A stretch of 39,981 bases of DNA from Bacilli bacterium (lineage in GTDB: Bacteria; Bacillota_I; Bacilli_A; RF39; UBA660). Positions 1-8,766 of the stretch are shown piece by piece. The stretch is from positions 1 through 39,981 of the forward strand of contig JAAWNF010000006.1 of the NCBI GenBank assembly GCA_022798795.1, written 5' to 3'. Each line of letters opens with the position of its first letter. Position 1 is the first letter of the stretch. The position numbers and the translations under genes were made by a program. The notes below the pieces were generated by a model. It did no database searches. It saw only the letters and a program-made list of their open reading frames with translations, and was not told where the DNA came from.

Positions 1-207
1 CTAAGAGAAGAAGCAAAAAGAATAGGATTGAAAGAAGGTCGAGAAGAAGGAATACGAGAAGGAAGAAAAGAAGGAATAAGAGAAGGAATAAAAGAAGGAA
101 AATTAGAAGTTGCTAATCAATTATTTTCAATTGGAATACCATTAGAATTAATTATAAAAGCAACAGGATTAAGTGAGCAACAAATTAGTAACTTTAAGAA
201 AGATTAA
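1..207 (+). CDS. C-terminal end of an Rpn-type PD-(D/E)XK nuclease/transposase family protein (partial, 5' end outside window)
   Basis: Frame 1 is open from the first base to a TAA at 205-207 (68 codons). The visible part starts with a charged run of four-residue repeats of the KEG-I/REG-R type (about residues 10-37 of the fragment), then a short conserved-looking tail with LFSIGIPLELI and a final TGLSEQQI segment. This KEGxxEG coiled-coil repeat followed by a small helical end is typical of the C-terminus of Rpn/YhgA-like recombination-promoting nucleases and related putative transposases. The nuclease domain lies upstream of the window and cannot be checked, so the family call rests on the tail only. 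The gene is followed by a terminator and appears unrelated to the secretion locus. Confidence 0.6.
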   Translation, partial: LREEAKRIGLKEGREEGIREGRKEGIREGIKEGKLEVANQLFSIGIPLELIIKATGLSEQQISNFKKD

Positions 208-221
208 ATGGATAAAATCGT

Positions 222-249
222 AAAAAGAGTGTTAAATCTCTTTTTTTTT
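222..249 (+). terminator. Rho-independent terminator after the Rpn-like gene
   Basis: An AAAAAGAG / CTCTTTTT stem with an 8-base loop runs directly into a run of T, 15 bases after the stop codon. It separates the Rpn-like gene from the next transcript. Confidence 0.7.
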
Positions 250-263
250 GAGAAAATATAAGT

Positions 264-269
264 TATAAT
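264..269 (+). promoter_or_regulatory. Probable -10 box for the 536-aa membrane protein gene
   Basis: A perfect TATAAT lies 30 bases upstream of the GTG start and just after the preceding terminator. No good -35 is visible because the upstream bases are the T run of the terminator, so the call is moderate. Confidence 0.45.
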
Positions 270-298
270 GTATTTATAATAATAGGAGGGTGATAAGT

Positions 299-1909
299 GT
301 GATACTAAGGAAACCGTATGCATTTTTAGTAAAACATTTTAAGTTAATTCATGTATTATTGACTTTGGTTATTGCCTTTTTAGTATATAGAACAAATATT
401 ATTTTAAATTTTTTAAATCAGTATATAGCTTCTAATCAAACTTCTCCGATTGATAATCTAACAAATACAATGTTTAATATTTGGATGTTTATTTTTCCAT
501 TTTTTATTATTGTTTTATCTTTGATTATTATTAGTTTGATGTATGTTAAGAAAAAACCAATATTTCTTTATATCTTTAATATTGTTTTAGCAGTAGCAAT
601 TTTGGTATTTTACAATTTGGCTTATTCTATGTTTACAGAAATGGAAGCAATTTTGCTTGAGATTAGAAGTGTTCGATTATTTCGAGATTTTGTTATCATT
701 TTGGAGATATTTCAATGTGCTTCTTTGATTTTTGTTTTAGTAAGAGCAACAGGGTTTGATGTGAAAAAATTTCATTTTGGTGAAGATTTAGCAGAACTGG
801 AAATTGAAGAAACGGATAATGAAGAATTTGAAGTTAATCTTGAAGTGGAAACAAATGAAGTTCAAAGAAAAGTAAATCGATTTTGGAGATTTACGAAATA
901 TATTTATTATGAAAATAAATTTTTAATAGATATTGGAATATTAGTGGGAATTTCCGTTATTTGTTTTATGGTTTATATGAATATAGGAATTTATGATAGA
1001 GATGTGAATCAAAATACGATGTTTTCAACAACGAGCTTTAATTTAGGTATTACAAATAGTTATGTTACTGCACAAGATTATAAAGGGAATTCAGTTTTAA
1101 AAGATGAAGTATTAGTGGTATTAGAATTGACTATAAAAAGTAAAGGAAAGTCTAAAGCTTTAGAAATTGCTATGGTCAATTTAGAAGTTGGTGGTAAAAA
1201 GTTTTACCATATTATGAATTATAAAGATGATTTGATGGACCTTGGACATACTTATCAAAATACAAATATAGTATCAAATACATTTGAAAAACAATTATTG
1301 GTATTTAAAATTCCAAAAGCGTATCAAAATAAGGGGATGACATTTACTTATACAGACCATGTTGATTATATTAGTAATGGAATTAATTCGAAATATATTA
1401 GAGTGAAATTAAAACCATTTCGCTTGGATGAGAATAAATCAAATTATGAAAGTACTATGAAAGAAGATCTAAGCTTTAAAGGAAGCATTTTTAAAGAAAC
1501 AAAAATTCATTTATTTCAGACTGAAGTTAGTAAAGAGTTTAGAGAATCTTATGATTTTTGTATTACTAATAATGAATGTTATAAGTCAGCAGAATTTATT
1601 CATCCAAATTATAATAGCAATCATGAAAAAGCAATTTTAAAAGTAAGAGGTACTTTAGAAATTGATAATAATGTAGTATTGACTAGAATTTATAACCTTT
1701 ATAATTTTATTTATTATTTTGGAACTTTAAAGTATGAAAAAGAAGGACAAGTTAAGACGGAAACAATTACTTTAAGTAGAGTAAAACCTTCTAAGTTTGA
1801 ACCAGAAAATACTTATTATATAGAAGTTTCAGCAGACCTTATAGATGCGGCGAAAATATGGATAGATTTTCATGTGAGAAATAAAAACTATTTATATCAG
1901 ATAAAATAG
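299..1909 (+). CDS. Multi-pass membrane protein with a large C-terminal extracytoplasmic domain, function unknown
   Basis: I do not recognise this family. I chose GTG at 299 because AGGAGGG (284-290) sits 8 bases before it; an in-frame GTG at 290 would overlap that ribosome binding site. The protein has about 536 residues. Hydrophobic segments lie near residues 15-35, 58-83, 88-112 and 130-152, followed by an acidic cytoplasmic stretch (EEFEVNLEVE), a fifth TM near 212-232, and a C-terminal domain of about 300 residues rich in beta-type sequence. The layout (membrane anchor plus outside beta domain) resembles DUF4352/Telokin-like sensors or a secretion-system accessory protein, but nothing diagnostic is seen. 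It has its own promoter and lies just upstream of the Tad/T4SS locus on the same strand, so a link with that apparatus is possible but is inference. Confidence 0.75.
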   Translation: MILRKPYAFLVKHFKLIHVLLTLVIAFLVYRTNIILNFLNQYIASNQTSPIDNLTNTMFNIWMFIFPFFIIVLSLIIISLMYVKKKPIFLYIFNIVLAVAILVFYNLAYSMFTEMEAILLEIRSVRLFRDFVIILEIFQCASLIFVLVRATGFDVKKFHFGEDLAELEIEETDNEEFEVNLEVETNEVQRKVNRFWRFTKYIYYENKFLIDIGILVGISVICFMVYMNIGIYDRDVNQNTMFSTTSFNLGITNSYVTAQDYKGNSVLKDEVLVVLELTIKSKGKSKALEIAMVNLEVGGKKFYHIMNYKDDLMDLGHTYQNTNIVSNTFEKQLLVFKIPKAYQNKGMTFTYTDHVDYISNGINSKYIRVKLKPFRLDENKSNYESTMKEDLSFKGSIFKETKIHLFQTEVSKEFRESYDFCITNNECYKSAEFIHPNYNSNHEKAILKVRGTLEIDNNVVLTRIYNLYNFIYYFGTLKYEKEGQVKTETITLSRVKPSKFEPENTYYIEVSADLIDAAKIWIDFHVRNKNYLYQIK

Positions 1910-1937
1910 TGTAAATTATTGCAGAAATGCGCAATTA

Positions 1938-1970
1938 ATCCTAGTTTTAGGATAATCTCTATGTTATAAT
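1938..1970 (+). promoter_or_regulatory. Promoter with a perfect inverted repeat in the -35 region
   Basis: An extended -10, TGTTATAAT (1962-1970), precedes the first gene of the Tad-like operon. Just upstream is the perfect inverted repeat ATCCTA-GTTT-TAGGAT (1938-1953), which covers the place where a -35 should be; no consensus -35 is seen. The repeat is not followed by a T run, so it looks more like an operator than a terminator. The operator role is inference. Confidence 0.45.
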
Positions 1971-1994
1971 TAAGAATGGAGGTAGATGATAATT

Positions 1995-2636
1995 ATGAAA
2001 AAGTATTATCTTAGAATAGTATTTTTAATAGTATTATTTATAGCTCCAATAACAGTGAAAGCAGAATGCAATTATAAAGATAGAGTAAGACTTCAAAAGT
2101 TAGCAGGAAATGTTAATTTTGGATATCGATATCAAGAGACAAAATATAGTGTTACGTTTGAAATTATAGTATCAAATTTAACAAATGAAATTTATATGAT
2201 AGACCGTTCTACAGGAAAATATCATTATTCTAATAATGAAGATTTTACACTGACAAATTATCAGTCAGGAGACACAATACGTTTTGATTTTTACGCGAAA
2301 GATGCTAGTTGTACAGATGAAAAATTATTTACTAATTATGTAACTTTACCTACTTATAATCCTTATTATAGTAGTGATATTTGTAAGGGAATAGAGAATT
2401 TTGAATTGTGTCAAAAATGGTTAAAGCATAGTATGACCTATAAAGAATTTTATGATGGTGTTACAAAATATTTAAACAAACAAGAAATCATACCAGAGCC
2501 AGCAAAGCCAGAAGAAGAATTCAATTGGGACGCTATTATAGAATTTTGGGCAGATTATTATTTATATATATTGTTAACAATTATTATTGTTGGGGGAATC
2601 ATTTTATATTTCCATGATAAAAAATCAGACCTATAA
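1995..2636 (+). CDS. Secreted, C-terminally membrane-anchored surface protein of the Tad/T4SS locus
   Basis: Start ATG at 1995 is preferred: GGAGGT (1978-1983) is 11 bases upstream, whereas an in-frame ATG at 1986 is only 2 bases from it. The protein has about 213 residues. It begins with a signal peptide (MKKYYLRIVFLIVLF..., cleavage probably after VKA), has an ectodomain with five cysteines (for example CNYKD, SCTDE, ICKG, LCQKW), an acidic proline stretch (PEPAKPEEE), and ends with one TM (about 188-207) and a short KKSDL tail. This type I topology places the body outside the cell. It is the first gene of a run with short spacers leading into the large Cys-rich protein and the cpaB/tadA-like genes, so it is probably an accessory or anchoring subunit of the same apparatus. 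Function unknown. Confidence 0.75.
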   Translation: MKKYYLRIVFLIVLFIAPITVKAECNYKDRVRLQKLAGNVNFGYRYQETKYSVTFEIIVSNLTNEIYMIDRSTGKYHYSNNEDFTLTNYQSGDTIRFDFYAKDASCTDEKLFTNYVTLPTYNPYYSSDICKGIENFELCQKWLKHSMTYKEFYDGVTKYLNKQEIIPEPAKPEEEFNWDAIIEFWADYYLYILLTIIIVGGIILYFHDKKSDL

Positions 2637-2651
2637 TGTGAGGTGAAGTGA

Positions 2652-5600
2652 ATGAAGAAAATAGTAAAATATTTAACAATGCCATTTCTATTTGGAATTG
2701 GAATAATGTTTTGTTTGAATATGAATGTTAAAGCTTTAAATATCAATATTTATAATGGTGATTCGTCAACACCTCCAACAGGGCCTGGGGGAACTTGTGA
2801 TGAAACATTGAGTCAAGTTTATTTTTGCCGATTTAAGTTGATTAATTCTGCGCCAAGAGGAATTCGAGTTAGTTTTGTTTATTATGACGGTAGTTCTTAT
2901 ACTCAGATGGGTTCTCATTTGGATATATGGGCGGTAGACCCTTATAAAACACAAAATTTAAAACATACAAGTCGTTCTAGTGGAATTAAAACGACAGGAG
3001 GCACATTAACGACAGGTGCTTTTTCGGCTGGCTATCAGTATACAGTAATGTCAGGATTACAATTAAGCTCTAGTTATTTGGAAAAGGAATTTTTGCAACA
3101 GGAAGTAATGGACGCCTATGCAAGAGAATTGGTTGGCTGTGGTATTTCTGATAAGAACGCTGCTTGCTATAATGAAACTTGGGGAAAAGAAAATCAAAAA
3201 GCGGATAAGTCTGGAGCAAATCCAGCTCAAAAAGGATATCGTTTTTTGATAGAACCAATTCGAGGATATGCAACTTCTAGTGATGGCTTTTATGTTATGA
3301 CTTTGACTGAATATGCTAGAATAAAAGAATCTGGCACTCGAAAAATGTGGACACATTTTTCAGATGAAGATTTATTATGGACGACTTTTGAAGACATTGG
3401 AATTCAGCCAGTTACTAGTTGTCGTTCTGTAAAATGTACTGCAGCTGACGTTGCCAATCCAAGAAAAGGACATGCTTTACAAATTATTGATTTTTATGAT
3501 TTTTTAAGTCCAAAATGTGATTATGAAACTGGTGAAGGATTTCCAAAGGACAAAAAAAGAGGAGATAAATTAACGGAGCAAGAAGCAGATTGCTGTGAAG
3601 AAAAACTGAAAGAAATTGAAGAAAAATATAAAGGAATGGGTCAAACTCCAGAACAGTGTATGTTAGTATCAGATTCTGTACCTTCTTTTATCAATTGTAT
3701 GGCTGTATATTTTAGAGGAAATGCAGAGCAAGAACAATTATGGGAACAGAAAAAACAAGAATTATTGGAATTTGATGAAAAATATCCAGCATGTAGTGAA
3801 GTTGGATGTGAGTTTCAACCATTGATTCAAATAGAAGAAACATATATTTCTTGTGTCCAAAGCATGGATACTATTACTTGGATGAATAGTATCATTCAAT
3901 GTAAAGATACCACTTGTGAAATTAATTATAAGTCTGAACTTTGGACCTATAAAGAAAATCACTTAAGATGTAAATTAGATGAATGGGAAAAAAGAATTCC
4001 TACTCATGATTGTACTATCAGTCCAATCTGTGATGAAGATAATCCAAATCATTTTCCAAAGCCAGGAGATGAAAATCCTGATATGACTTGTTGTATATAT
4101 TTTGAAAATCAGATGAAACTTGAATATGCTCAACAAGGTTTAAGTGAGTCAGAAATATCTAAAAAAATAAATGAGTGGTTTAATGAGCCTGGAAAAGAAT
4201 TCCGATTAAATTGCTTACAGACAAAGTGTAGTCTTGATGACCCTGCTCCTTTTACAGAAAAATGTTGTAAAGAATTAATGGAAGCTTATCCAGAAAAACC
4301 AAAAGAATTTTGGATTGAAAAAGGCTGTGATACTTCAGAAGAAGATGAATGTAGATGGCATGATTATGCAGATGATTTAATAGAAGATTTAAAGCAAATG
4401 ATTGGTGCAAATTGTGCAGGTAGTACAAGTGTAGAAGCAAAAGATACAGAAAAGTGGGTATGTATTTATAAAAGTGGAGATATTGCTCCAGGAACCAAAG
4501 AGGAAGTATTTATTGATTACTATGTAAAATATAGCAACCCATATTGTGCTGTTTACTGTCGGGAAGATGTGAAATATGATTTTCCAGATGGAAGTATGAT
4601 AGTGAAAGCTGGAAATCATTTTACTGTAGGTGATACAGGACATGCTCCAGAATGGAAAAGTGTACAATTTTCAAGTACAAGAGAATGCCAAACTCATGGT
4701 TCTACAAGAGAAAGCGATAGAGAAGAAATTAATACAGAACAGTTTGAAGAAGATTGGGAAAAGGCAAACGACAAAGTTATTTCTACTTGGGATACTTGGA
4801 AAATAGCGCAACAAAAAGATTGGTCATATGCACATTCTAAACAAAGCCCTGAAAAAAATTGTGATTATCGTTGTGTAAGATGGGGAACTTGTGGAAATAA
4901 AGAATCGGGATATTATAGATGCTGTAAGGAAAAAAAGCCGTTTGGATATACAATGTATCCAGCAACAGTATACTATGCTCCGTTTGACTCAGGCAATCAA
5001 AATGTAACACCAGGAACTTGGTGTAGTACTTTGGGACATCCAGACCCAGGAAGTGCAGCAAAAGCAAAAATTCATCAAAAAGCAAAAGAAGATATGGAAA
5101 CGATTGAGACAGATATTCATGCTTGTACATCATGGAATGAATTTGATAGTTATAGATATGCTAGTTTCAGCCATACAAATGTAAAAGCTGAGAGATATTC
5201 TAAATATCAAACGTATAAAGATTTTGTAGATTATAAAGAATTTAATCCGGACCTTACAATTAATTATGACGAATTTACGCATGACGAATATGATTATAAT
5301 GATTTATTAAAGAAAGATGAATTACCAACTACTAGTGATAATAATTTTTCAACAACTGGAAAAAGGTTTACAATCAAGTATAAGTGTCCACCTACAGTGG
5401 CACCAGGACATTTGACTTGTCAAAAAGTAGTTGTATTTGATTATTCACCGCAAAAAAAAGCAAATTCTACTTATTTCAAAGAAATAAAGTATACATTACA
5501 AGATGGTGTATTTAGTACAATTTTGAAACCACAGGGAATTGCAGTAAATGGTAGTGAATCGGGTAGCAGTTCTAGTCAAATATATATCGATTTGGGATAT

Positions 5601-6287
5601 AGTGCATTGCATGTTCATTTTATGACCCCATCTGGTAAATATGATATTGGACTTACTTATCCAGGATTTACTCCAGGTGGAAATGTTGAAGGTGGTTTTG
5701 AACATAATTTTGATAAATTAGTAGATGATGATTATAAATATGACTGTACTTATATTGTGCATAATGAAATCATTGAGAATGATGACCCAAATTGTGAAGG
5801 AGATAATTGTTTTCCGTGTAAAACGGACAATTGCGACCCAGCAGGATTAAAAGGACTAAATCTTATTTATCGACCAATTTCCTTAGGAGAACCATTCCCA
5901 GGATTGAATGGAGAAGGAAGAAGCCCAGGAAGCAACTGGAGTGATACAGGTTTAGTAGAAAACTTTATTACGAATAATCGTGGAGTCAATGGTAGTGCGA
6001 TTTATCAAAAAGCTCCAATGTATCAAATTACACTTACACCAGCAGTAATTCAACAAATAAGAAAATATAATGAATCAACAACTTATAACGATTTTAATAT
6101 GGATTGTACATCAGAGGGAAAAGAATGTAAGAGTTACTTTATTAGAGGTAATGTAGAAGATAGTTCTTATAATTTTTCAAATTATTTCCAAAGCTGTAGT
6201 ATTTCAGGAAATAGGGGTAGTACTACTTGTTGTGGTGTTGGAAATTGGAATGATTGTGATGAGAAAGATGGAATAACAAGGAGGTAG
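2652..6287 (+). CDS. Large cysteine-rich secreted protein, candidate pilus-associated adhesin or tip protein
   Basis: A 1211-residue protein with a signal peptide (TM-like residues 9-27, likely cut after VKA) and no LPxTG motif or C-terminal TM. Cysteines are very frequent for a Firmicute protein. Several occur as adjacent pairs, near residues 314-315, 480-481, 538-539, 757-758 and close to the C-terminus. The first three pairs each open a helical, acidic segment (CCEEKLKEI, CCIYFENQM, CCKELMEAY), suggesting a repeated module. The start is supported by GAGGTGAAGTG just upstream. It ends 5 bases before the first TadE-like gene and lies upstream of cpaB/tadA-like genes, so it is probably exported and displayed by this machine. 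By analogy with large adhesins in other pilus loci I infer a surface-exposed binding role; no known domain is recognised. Confidence 0.8.
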   Translation: MKKIVKYLTMPFLFGIGIMFCLNMNVKALNINIYNGDSSTPPTGPGGTCDETLSQVYFCRFKLINSAPRGIRVSFVYYDGSSYTQMGSHLDIWAVDPYKTQNLKHTSRSSGIKTTGGTLTTGAFSAGYQYTVMSGLQLSSSYLEKEFLQQEVMDAYARELVGCGISDKNAACYNETWGKENQKADKSGANPAQKGYRFLIEPIRGYATSSDGFYVMTLTEYARIKESGTRKMWTHFSDEDLLWTTFEDIGIQPVTSCRSVKCTAADVANPRKGHALQIIDFYDFLSPKCDYETGEGFPKDKKRGDKLTEQEADCCEEKLKEIEEKYKGMGQTPEQCMLVSDSVPSFINCMAVYFRGNAEQEQLWEQKKQELLEFDEKYPACSEVGCEFQPLIQIEETYISCVQSMDTITWMNSIIQCKDTTCEINYKSELWTYKENHLRCKLDEWEKRIPTHDCTISPICDEDNPNHFPKPGDENPDMTCCIYFENQMKLEYAQQGLSESEISKKINEWFNEPGKEFRLNCLQTKCSLDDPAPFTEKCCKELMEAYPEKPKEFWIEKGCDTSEEDECRWHDYADDLIEDLKQMIGANCAGSTSVEAKDTEKWVCIYKSGDIAPGTKEEVFIDYYVKYSNPYCAVYCREDVKYDFPDGSMIVKAGNHFTVGDTGHAPEWKSVQFSSTRECQTHGSTRESDREEINTEQFEEDWEKANDKVISTWDTWKIAQQKDWSYAHSKQSPEKNCDYRCVRWGTCGNKESGYYRCCKEKKPFGYTMYPATVYYAPFDSGNQNVTPGTWCSTLGHPDPGSAAKAKIHQKAKEDMETIETDIHACTSWNEFDSYRYASFSHTNVKAERYSKYQTYKDFVDYKEFNPDLTINYDEFTHDEYDYNDLLKKDELPTTSDNNFSTTGKRFTIKYKCPPTVAPGHLTCQKVVVFDYSPQKKANSTYFKEIKYTLQDGVFSTILKPQGIAVNGSESGSSSSQIYIDLGYSALHVHFMTPSGKYDIGLTYPGFTPGGNVEGGFEHNFDKLVDDDYKYDCTYIVHNEIIENDDPNCEGDNCFPCKTDNCDPAGLKGLNLIYRPISLGEPFPGLNGEGRSPGSNWSDTGLVENFITNNRGVNGSAIYQKAPMYQITLTPAVIQQIRKYNESTTYNDFNMDCTSEGKECKSYFIRGNVEDSSYNFSNYFQSCSISGNRGSTTCCGVGNWNDCDEKDGITRR

Positions 6288-6292
6288 AGTAA

Positions 6293-6691
6293 ATGAGAGA
6301 ATCAGTATGGGCAGTATTTATCATTGGTATTGGATTAGTATCGATTGCTTTCGTTTACTTTTTCCAAGCTATGACCAATACAGATGAACATAATTATCAT
6401 TTATTGAAAGAAACAACAGAGGCGGCAATGTATGATGCTTTTGATTTAGCGATGTATAGAAAAGACCGTAGTATAAGAATTGATAGAGAAAAATTTGTAG
6501 AAAACTTTGTTAGAAGATTTGCAGAAAATGCTTCATTAGCGCGTACTTATGAAATTAAAATTTATGATGTGAATGAAGAGCCACCAAAAGTTAGTTTGCA
6601 AGTATCGAGCTTAGAGGCAGCTAGTGTAACAGATGTAATGAGCTTTGATATTGTAAATAGAATAGACGCTATATTGGAAACACCATATTAA
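6293..6691 (+). CDS. TadE-like small single-pass protein (first of three MRE/D-start paralogues)
   Basis: The protein has 132 residues. A short N-terminal stretch MRESVW leads straight into a TM (about 5-27, AVFIIGIGLVSIAFVYFF), followed by a soluble domain ending IVNRIDAILETPY. The first ten residues match the pattern of the proteins at 10785 and 11252 (MRESIG, MRDAIG), suggesting one family of minor pseudopilin or TadE/TadF-like subunits. GGAGG (about 6280-6284) supports the start. It lies between the Cys-rich surface protein and the CpaB-like gene. TadE-like is inference from size, topology and context; sequence similarity to classical TadE is weak by eye. Confidence 0.7.
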   Translation: MRESVWAVFIIGIGLVSIAFVYFFQAMTNTDEHNYHLLKETTEAAMYDAFDLAMYRKDRSIRIDREKFVENFVRRFAENASLARTYEIKIYDVNEEPPKVSLQVSSLEAASVTDVMSFDIVNRIDAILETPY

Positions 6692-6710
6692 AAGAAAAGG
6701 AGAGGGAAAG

Positions 6711-7529
6711 ATGAATAATATTATTATTTCTGTAAAACGTTTTTTAAAAAACAAAAATACAGTAACAATTCTTGGTGTAGTACTCATTATAGGAATACTA
6801 TATTGGGGATATACCAGACAAATTAGGGAAGCAACAAAAGAAATTTCTATTCCAATTGCAAAAAGAACAATTCAACCAAGAGATTTAATTACAAAGGATG
6901 ATATTGAAACAATTAAAATACCATCTATTGCAGTTAAGAAAAATGTAATTAGAAGTACAGGTTTAATTATTGGAAAATATGCTGCTATAAATACAGTAAT
7001 ACCTGAAGGTAGTATGTTTTATCAAAATGTATTAATGACTAAGGAACAATTACCTGATTCTGCATTTGTAGAAATAAAAAAAGGTGAGGTTGTTTATAAC
7101 TTCCCTGTAAACATGGAAACAACTTATGGAAATTCAATGATGCCAAATACTAAAATCGACATTTATATGAAGGCAACTGATGATGATAAAAAAATTATGG
7201 TTGGTAAATTGTTAGAAAATGTAGAAATTTTAGCTGTAAAAGATAATCAAGGACGAAATGTATTTGAAAATACTGCTGAAACAAGAACACCAGCATACTT
7301 GATATTTGGAGTCAAAGAAGAAATTCATATTTTGCTTAGAAAAGCAAGTTATATGTCAAATTATGGAGTTGTTTTATTTCCGGTACCACATGGAGCAACC
7401 ATTGAAAATAATGGAGAAACTCAAGTTAGTACACAATATTTAAAAGATTTTATTAATTCACATACTGTTGTTATTGATGAACCTGATACTGGAACAGGTG
7501 AAGATGAAAATAATACAGAGGATGAATAA
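6711..7529 (+). CDS. cpaB: CpaB/RcpC-like SAF-domain protein
   Basis: The protein has 272 residues. An N-terminal TM (about 18-33, TVTILGVVLIIGILYWG) is followed by a SAF domain: PIAKRTIQPRDLITKDDI, then an IGKYAAINTVIPEGSMF segment, which is the usual SAF pattern of CpaB/RcpC and FlgA. A second conserved block (MMPNTKIDIYMKA...KLLENVEILAVKD) matches the RcpC/CpaB beta domain. The tail is acidic (GTGEDENNTEDE). CpaB in Tad systems is a periplasmic or wall-side assembly factor linked to the secretion channel. In a Firmicute with no outer membrane its place is probably the outside face of the membrane. It ends 2 bases before the TadA-like ATPase, so the two are co-translated in one operon. Confidence 0.82.
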   Translation: MNNIIISVKRFLKNKNTVTILGVVLIIGILYWGYTRQIREATKEISIPIAKRTIQPRDLITKDDIETIKIPSIAVKKNVIRSTGLIIGKYAAINTVIPEGSMFYQNVLMTKEQLPDSAFVEIKKGEVVYNFPVNMETTYGNSMMPNTKIDIYMKATDDDKKIMVGKLLENVEILAVKDNQGRNVFENTAETRTPAYLIFGVKEEIHILLRKASYMSNYGVVLFPVPHGATIENNGETQVSTQYLKDFINSHTVVIDEPDTGTGEDENNTEDE

Positions 7530-7531
7530 AT

Positions 7532-8752
7532 ATGAATGATAATATTTTTGAGCAAATAGATTTTGGACCTTTGAAACCTTATTTAGAGCGAGATGATATT
7601 ACCGATATTTCTTATAGTAATGGTGGGCAAATTTGGATTAAGACTTTGTCAAAAGGGATTTATAGAGAAGAAAATCCAGCAATTAATAATGCTTTTATGG
7701 AAAAGCTTGCATTTCAATGTTCCAATACTATGGGAAAAACCTTTAATATGGCTCATCCGTTTCTAGATGCAGAAAGTGCTGAATTACGTCTTAACTTTGT
7801 GCATGATTCAATTGCTAGAAATGGAATTGCAGTCGTTATTCGTAAAACTCCAGCTAAGATTCGATTAGAAAAAGAAAAGATTTTAGCTGAAAACTATATT
7901 ACTTTAGATATTCATGATTTTTTGGAACGATGTGTAATGGGTCATTGTAATATTATTGTTTGTGGAGAGACTGGTTCAGGAAAGACAGAATTTGTTAAAT
8001 ATTTAGCTTCTAAAACGATTGAAAATGAGAAATTGATTACTATAGAAGATACTTTGGAGCTTCATTTAGATAGGATATTTCCACATCGAGATATTGTTGC
8101 TATGAAAACGAATAATATAGCTTCTTATTCAGATGTACTTGTTACTTGTATGAGACAGAACCCAAAATGGATTTTGTTATCGGAGGTTCGTAGCGCAGAA
8201 GCTGTTTTGGCGGTACGTAACTCTATTTCATCAGGTCACTATATTTTATCAACTATTCACGCTGATAAAGCTGCGTCTATTCCAAATCGTATGTATAGTT
8301 TGTTGGAAACAAATCAAGATATTGACCAATTTTTAAAATCTATTTACAGATATATTCAATTAGGTGTTTATATTAGGGGATATCAAGATAAAGCAACAAA
8401 ACGGTTTGTGCGTGAAATTGGAGAAGTAACGGAATTTTATGTAGATAAAGATAATAATGCAATTTATAATACGATTTATAGAAAAACAACAACAGGAAAA
8501 GTATATAGAAATCAGCCTAGTGATTATTTAATTGATTATTTAGATGCTCAAGGAGTAACTTTACCAAAAGATATTATTAAAGTCGAAGAGAATGATAGGG
8601 AGCAAAATCTAACCAATCCAATAAAGCAACAGGTACCAACAATACCAGTAACTCCTGTTGTTACACCAGTAAAAATACCTACTCCAAATGTTGGAAATAA
8701 TGTAGGGGTGACATCAGTAACACCTACACAAGCTGAAATTTTATTTGAATAG
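7532..8752 (+). CDS. tadA: TadA/CpaF-type secretion ATPase
   Basis: This is a 406-residue member of the type II/IV secretion E family, CpaF/TadA branch. The Walker A is CGETGSGKTE with Lys at residue 151. A Walker B-like WILLSEVRSAEA follows at about 210-222, and a His box SGHYILSTIHADKA at about 232-245 has the expected spacing. The N-terminal part (LERDDITDISYSNGGQIWI) is the usual CpaF N-domain. The C-terminus is a low-complexity Pro/Thr/Val tail (about 365-406, VPTIPVTPVVTPVKIPTP), which is unusual for the family. It powers pilus polymerisation at the cytoplasmic face, working with the TadB/TadC-like proteins encoded next. The gene lies 2 bases after cpaB. Confidence 0.92.
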   Translation: MNDNIFEQIDFGPLKPYLERDDITDISYSNGGQIWIKTLSKGIYREENPAINNAFMEKLAFQCSNTMGKTFNMAHPFLDAESAELRLNFVHDSIARNGIAVVIRKTPAKIRLEKEKILAENYITLDIHDFLERCVMGHCNIIVCGETGSGKTEFVKYLASKTIENEKLITIEDTLELHLDRIFPHRDIVAMKTNNIASYSDVLVTCMRQNPKWILLSEVRSAEAVLAVRNSISSGHYILSTIHADKAASIPNRMYSLLETNQDIDQFLKSIYRYIQLGVYIRGYQDKATKRFVREIGEVTEFYVDKDNNAIYNTIYRKTTTGKVYRNQPSDYLIDYLDAQGVTLPKDIIKVEENDREQNLTNPIKQQVPTIPVTPVVTPVKIPTPNVGNNVGVTSVTPTQAEILFE

Positions 8753-8766
8753 AAGGAGGAATGAAT

